From the NCBI GenBank assembly GCA_012965445.1, contig DTSJ01000042.1, positions 1 to 18,120 of the forward strand: a DNA stretch of 18,120 nucleotides, given 5' to 3'. The notes below the pieces were generated by a model, which saw nothing but the letters and a program-made list of their open reading frames with translations, ran no database searches and had not been told where the DNA came from. Made by a program: the position numbers and the translations under genes. Position 1 is the stretch's first letter; every line of letters begins with the position of its first letter. The stretch comes from Candidatus Hydrogenedentota bacterium. Lineage in GTDB: Bacteria > Hydrogenedentota > Hydrogenedentia > Hydrogenedentiales > GCA-2746185. This document shows, piece after piece, positions 15,522 through 18,120 of this stretch.

Positions 15522-16643
15522 TCACGTCCAATCACGCGCAAATGATGCCGCCACCTGAGCAAGATAACGCGCCGCATTTTCCATCCCGTCAGCCTCGTCC
15601 CTGGCCAGCGAATCGATGGCGATGATAGCCGCAAAGCGCGCCGCCGCATCACCCCCCGAAGCGTCAAGCGTTCCACAGAATGCGATCACCCTCTTGCCGT
15701 GTTTCTGAGCAAGGCGCGCTACACCACTTGGCACCTTCCCCTGTTCCGTCTGTACATCCATTCGCCCCTCGCCCGTAATCACCAAATCGCATCCCCTAAT
15801 GTGATCCTCAAGATCGCACGCTTGCGCAATCAAATCAAATCCCGGCGACAGCGTCGCAGATGTAAACGCAAGTAACCCCGCGCCAATCCCGCCCGCAGCA
15901 CCCGCCCCCCTCTCCTCAGACACTCCCCGACCAGCGTACGCGTCCAGCACACGAGAATAATTCCTAAGCGCACTTTCCAAGGCCTCTGCCTGCTCGCGAT
16001 TCGCGCCTTTCTGAGCACTATAATTCAGAGACGAGCCGTCAATTCCGCACATAGGTATGTTCACATCGCAGGCGACCTGAAACGTCGCGTCCGGAAGCGC
16101 CGGATGGAGATTCCCGTTATCAATTCCAGTGAGTCCCTTCAATGCAATCCCACCGGAACCAAGAGACTCCCCCCGTTCATCAAGAAACCGGTATCGCAAA
16201 GCCTGCGCAATCCCGACACCCCCGTCATTCGTCGCGCTCCCACCGAGCCCAATGACGAAATTCCGGACTCCCTTATCCAGCGCATGTGCGATCAGCTCGC
16301 CGGTACCAAACGAAGTTGCCGTACAAGGATCACGCTCGTCAGGAGCGAGCAGCGAAAGCCCCGACGCTGAGGCCACCTCGATCACCGCCGTGCGTCCGTC
16401 ATCTGTAAGGCCATACTCTGCCCTGATCGGTCTCATCAACGGATCATGCACTCCGCACTCGACCATCTCGCCGTGTACCGCCTCCGTCAACGTCTTGACC
16501 GTTCCCTCACCACCATCGGCCAAAGGTAGCTCGACATACTCCGCGTCACTCCACACCGTGCGAAGTCCTTCAACGATGCTCCGGGCAACAAGTTCAGCAG
16601 ATAAGCTTTCCTTAAACGAATCCGGCGCGACGACTATCTTCAT
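15522..16643 (-). CDS. Glycerate 2-kinase (GarK/GlxK family)
   Basis: These kinases phosphorylate D-glycerate at C2 using ATP, giving 2-phosphoglycerate for glycolysis. The 373-residue product has the normal length and clear family motifs: PDSFKESLSA (7-16), ADGGEGT (42-48), GLGGSATNDGG (132-142) and a YSAQKGA phosphate-site segment ending at residue 214. The segment CDVNIPMCGIDGSSLNY (192-208) corresponds to the family's CDVxNPLxGxxGA; the Asn before Pro is Ile here, a departure I cannot interpret. The ATG at 16643 is one base after the stop of the upstream gene, so translation is probably coupled, and the exporter permease follows 16 bases later. A glycerate kinase in a glycan cluster may handle sugar-acid breakdown products; this is inference from position. 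Confidence 0.93.
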   Translation of the reverse strand: MKIVVAPDSFKESLSAELVARSIVEGLRTVWSDAEYVELPLADGGEGTVKTLTEAVHGEMVECGVHDPLMRPIRAEYGLTDDGRTAVIEVASASGLSLLAPDERDPCTATSFGTGELIAHALDKGVRNFVIGLGGSATNDGGVGIAQALRYRFLDERGESLGSGGIALKGLTGIDNGNLHPALPDATFQVACDVNIPMCGIDGSSLNYSAQKGANREQAEALESALRNYSRVLDAYAGRGVSEERGAGAAGGIGAGLLAFTSATLSPGFDLIAQACDLEDHIRGCDLVITGEGRMDVQTEQGKVPSGVARLAQKHGKRVIAFCGTLDASGGDAAARFAAIIAIDSLARDEADGMENAARYLAQVAASFARDWT

Positions 16644-16644
16644 A

Positions 16645-18120
16645 CTATTCCGAATCCTCCAGTATGTCCCTTCGATCTACTGCATTCCCTTGCTTCCTAG
16701 CGTAGACTCGTATCAAAGGTTCCAGCTCAAGCCCCTGCTCGATGGGGGACTCCGCCGGATGCAGCGCATTGTACCAGCTTCCTGCAACCTCGACTTCAAT
16801 ATTCAGCCGCTCCGCGTCCCAAAATGGTCGAATATCGCAGCGATAGGGCTTCCAAAGAACGTGATCTACTACCTGTCCGTTTACCCGTACCTCAGCAGGA
16901 GAGCGCAGTCCATCCAGTTCAAGAATGATTGGAGCATCATCCGAACGCGCATCGCCCTCGACTCTGGCCTGATACGTGACGCGGCCTCCATACGACTCCA
17001 AACCGATCTCCGACCATAGACCGACGGGAATTGTCTCGTCCGCATCCGTGAAAACACCATTTACCAGAGAAAAATCTCCGGCAAGTATCGGAACTTCGAT
17101 TTGATCCGCCGAGTGCCACTTCCCTTCCACAACGATTCGGCCCGACTGTGAAATATATTCCGGTAAAAGATAGGTTTCCAAACCGGGGTGAGGCATCGCC
17201 GGGTCCTTCTCAACCTCCAAGGCAGCCCCGTTACATGAAACCCTCCCTCCCTCCGGACAAATTAGCGTCACCGTCCAGCGAGTACAGTTCAGTTCCTGCA
17301 TCGGCACAAAAATGTCCCATTCCAACGCGCCAATGACCCCCTCCGGCGTCGACTCCAGTCGTTCCCTTAGCAAAGTCCTCGCTGATGACAGTTTGCTCCA
17401 GGCATGACCCGGAAATCGGCAATCCCGAAGCGCAACGGTGTTGCCGTCCATCCGGGTACCAGTCCACGTCGGCTCCACGACCCGTTCTATCTCAACACAG
17501 GAAGCGACTGCCGTAGTCTCTTCCAGGGACTCAGGCAAGAACAGGTATGTTCGCGCTTCCTGAGGTTCCCAGGCGCCTTCGACTCGAAATTCCTCACCCG
17601 TTGAACACCCACAGATCGGGGTCATCGATCCGCTTTGGTATTCCCATTCCTCCACATGCCCTGTTACTTCCGGCGTAAACTGAATCTCCATCGTTTGCCG
17701 TTCCGTATGCACATGCACGAGATGAAGAATCTCTGCATCTTCCCAGATGCGTCGATTCGCAATCAGTCCTTGTGGGACTTCTCCAGATGCTGTGGTCGCA
17801 GCGACCGTACGGCAGTCCCACTGCACAAGCGAGTCAATCGCTTTGTTGTAATCAAAGAGGTCTACCCCGTCCGTGACATGGGTTGCGTTCTGATCAAAAA
17901 ATTGCTGGAATTCAGTGTTTGGAGTACCGTCCAGAAGATGTGGAACCGTTCCCACAACCAGCAATCGACCGCCGCTCATCGCAAAGTCCTGGAGCAGTGC
18001 GTAAGTACTCGACCGGATCGCGGTCATAGGCGGCAGCAGTACAACGGAATATCGTTGTTCGTTCAAGACTACAGCATCATGATCCGCGTGGGCATGCAGA
18101 CCCAGGAGTTCCTCATCGCC
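16645..18120 (-). CDS. Glycoside-hydrolase-like protein, C-terminal part (5' end outside window)
   Basis: The frame is open through the right edge of the window (491 codons visible), so the start and probably the catalytic domain lie outside; a TTG at 18066 is internal. The visible N-terminal part, about residues 20-65, reads YSVVLLPPMTAI then GGRLLVVGTVPHLLDG. It resembles the glutaminase-like beta-galactosidase/alpha-L-rhamnosidase subdomain with its LVLPP...GG.V pattern. The rest is rich in beta strands. Near the end LELDGLRSPAEVRVNGQVVDHVLWKPYRCDIRPFW matches the jelly-roll sugar-binding module found in GH2- and GH106-type enzymes. A family such as GH106 (alpha-L-rhamnosidase) is possible but not proven, as no catalytic residue is visible. 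It begins the cluster containing glycerate kinase and the exporter. Confidence 0.6.
   Translation of the reverse strand, partial: GDEELLGLHAHADHDAVVLNEQRYSVVLLPPMTAIRSSTYALLQDFAMSGGRLLVVGTVPHLLDGTPNTEFQQFFDQNATHVTDGVDLFDYNKAIDSLVQWDCRTVAATTASGEVPQGLIANRRIWEDAEILHLVHVHTERQTMEIQFTPEVTGHVEEWEYQSGSMTPICGCSTGEEFRVEGAWEPQEARTYLFLPESLEETTAVASCVEIERVVEPTWTGTRMDGNTVALRDCRFPGHAWSKLSSARTLLRERLESTPEGVIGALEWDIFVPMQELNCTRWTVTLICPEGGRVSCNGAALEVEKDPAMPHPGLETYLLPEYISQSGRIVVEGKWHSADQIEVPILAGDFSLVNGVFTDADETIPVGLWSEIGLESYGGRVTYQARVEGDARSDDAPIILELDGLRSPAEVRVNGQVVDHVLWKPYRCDIRPFWDAERLNIEVEVAGSWYNALHPAESPIEQGLELEPLIRVYARKQGNAVDRRDILEDSE

Noticed and set aside
16129..17019. 296-codon open frame on the + strand across glycerate kinase and the neighbouring gene
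   Set aside because: It is Ser/Pro-rich, spans the junction of two minus-strand genes and has no family resemblance, so it is a shadow of them.
10467..18120. The minus-strand cluster as a defence system or mobile island
   Set aside because: No integrase, transposase, toxin-antitoxin pair, nuclease or repeat boundary was found. The genes fit envelope glycan and metabolic roles better.
1..18120. tRNA genes, CRISPR arrays and insertion sequences
   Set aside because: No regularly spaced repeats, no terminal inverted repeats with transposase and no cloverleaf-like segment were seen. Almost every base is inside a protein-coding gene.

Overview
The window is an 18.1-kb, gene-dense piece of a bacterial chromosome. 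It has no tRNA, rRNA, CRISPR array or insertion sequence that I can see, and no gene-free stretch longer than about 130 bases. Genes are packed with 1-4 base overlaps or gaps of a few bases. A polysaccharide-type ABC exporter (Wzm/Wzt class) and an O-antigen-ligase-like membrane protein suggest a Gram-negative envelope. The tmk-holB-ricT-tatD order resembles the ancestral arrangement known from Bacillus, although ricT-type genes also occur in many deep lineages. Moderate GC content and a glycoside-hydrolase-like gene with sugar-binding modules would suit an uncultured PVC-, Hydrogenedentota- or Sumerlaeota-like bacterium. That placement is a guess; the sequence alone does not settle it.

Left part (1-7783, all + strand) is housekeeping. 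It runs: the end of translation factor IF3 (infC), ribosomal proteins L35 (rpmI) and L20 (rplT), hisA (histidine), a prephenate dehydrogenase (tyrosine), thymidylate kinase (tmk), clamp-loader delta-prime (holB), the PSP1/RicT protein, a TatD nuclease, and a fused PabB-PabC enzyme for p-aminobenzoate (folate). From rplT to tatD the longest gap is 22 bases, so this is probably one transcription unit carrying unrelated functions. pabBC has no visible Shine-Dalgarno sequence and may start its own leaderless transcript.

Middle part (7780-10444, + strand): a 48-codon membrane microprotein is linked by stop/start overlaps at both ends to pabBC and to a 619-residue polytopic membrane protein with a TPR-like tail. 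A ClpP-family protein follows, behind its own candidate promoter. Its catalytic Asp position reads as Asn.

Right part (10467-18120, all - strand, read from right to left): a truncated glycoside-hydrolase-like gene, glycerate 2-kinase, the exporter permease, and the exporter ATPase with an unusual C-terminal domain of about 228 residues. These four are spaced 1, 16 and -1 bases apart. After a 126-base gap with a candidate promoter come two tandem paralogous radical SAM/SPASM-like proteins. The likely theme is surface-glycan modification and export, with sugar-acid metabolism. The radical SAM pair is the least understood component.

I found no clear defence or mobile system. The best candidates for new biology are the duplicated radical SAM pair beside the exporter, the exporter ATPase's C-terminal domain, the coupled microprotein, and the ClpP-like protein with the altered triad.
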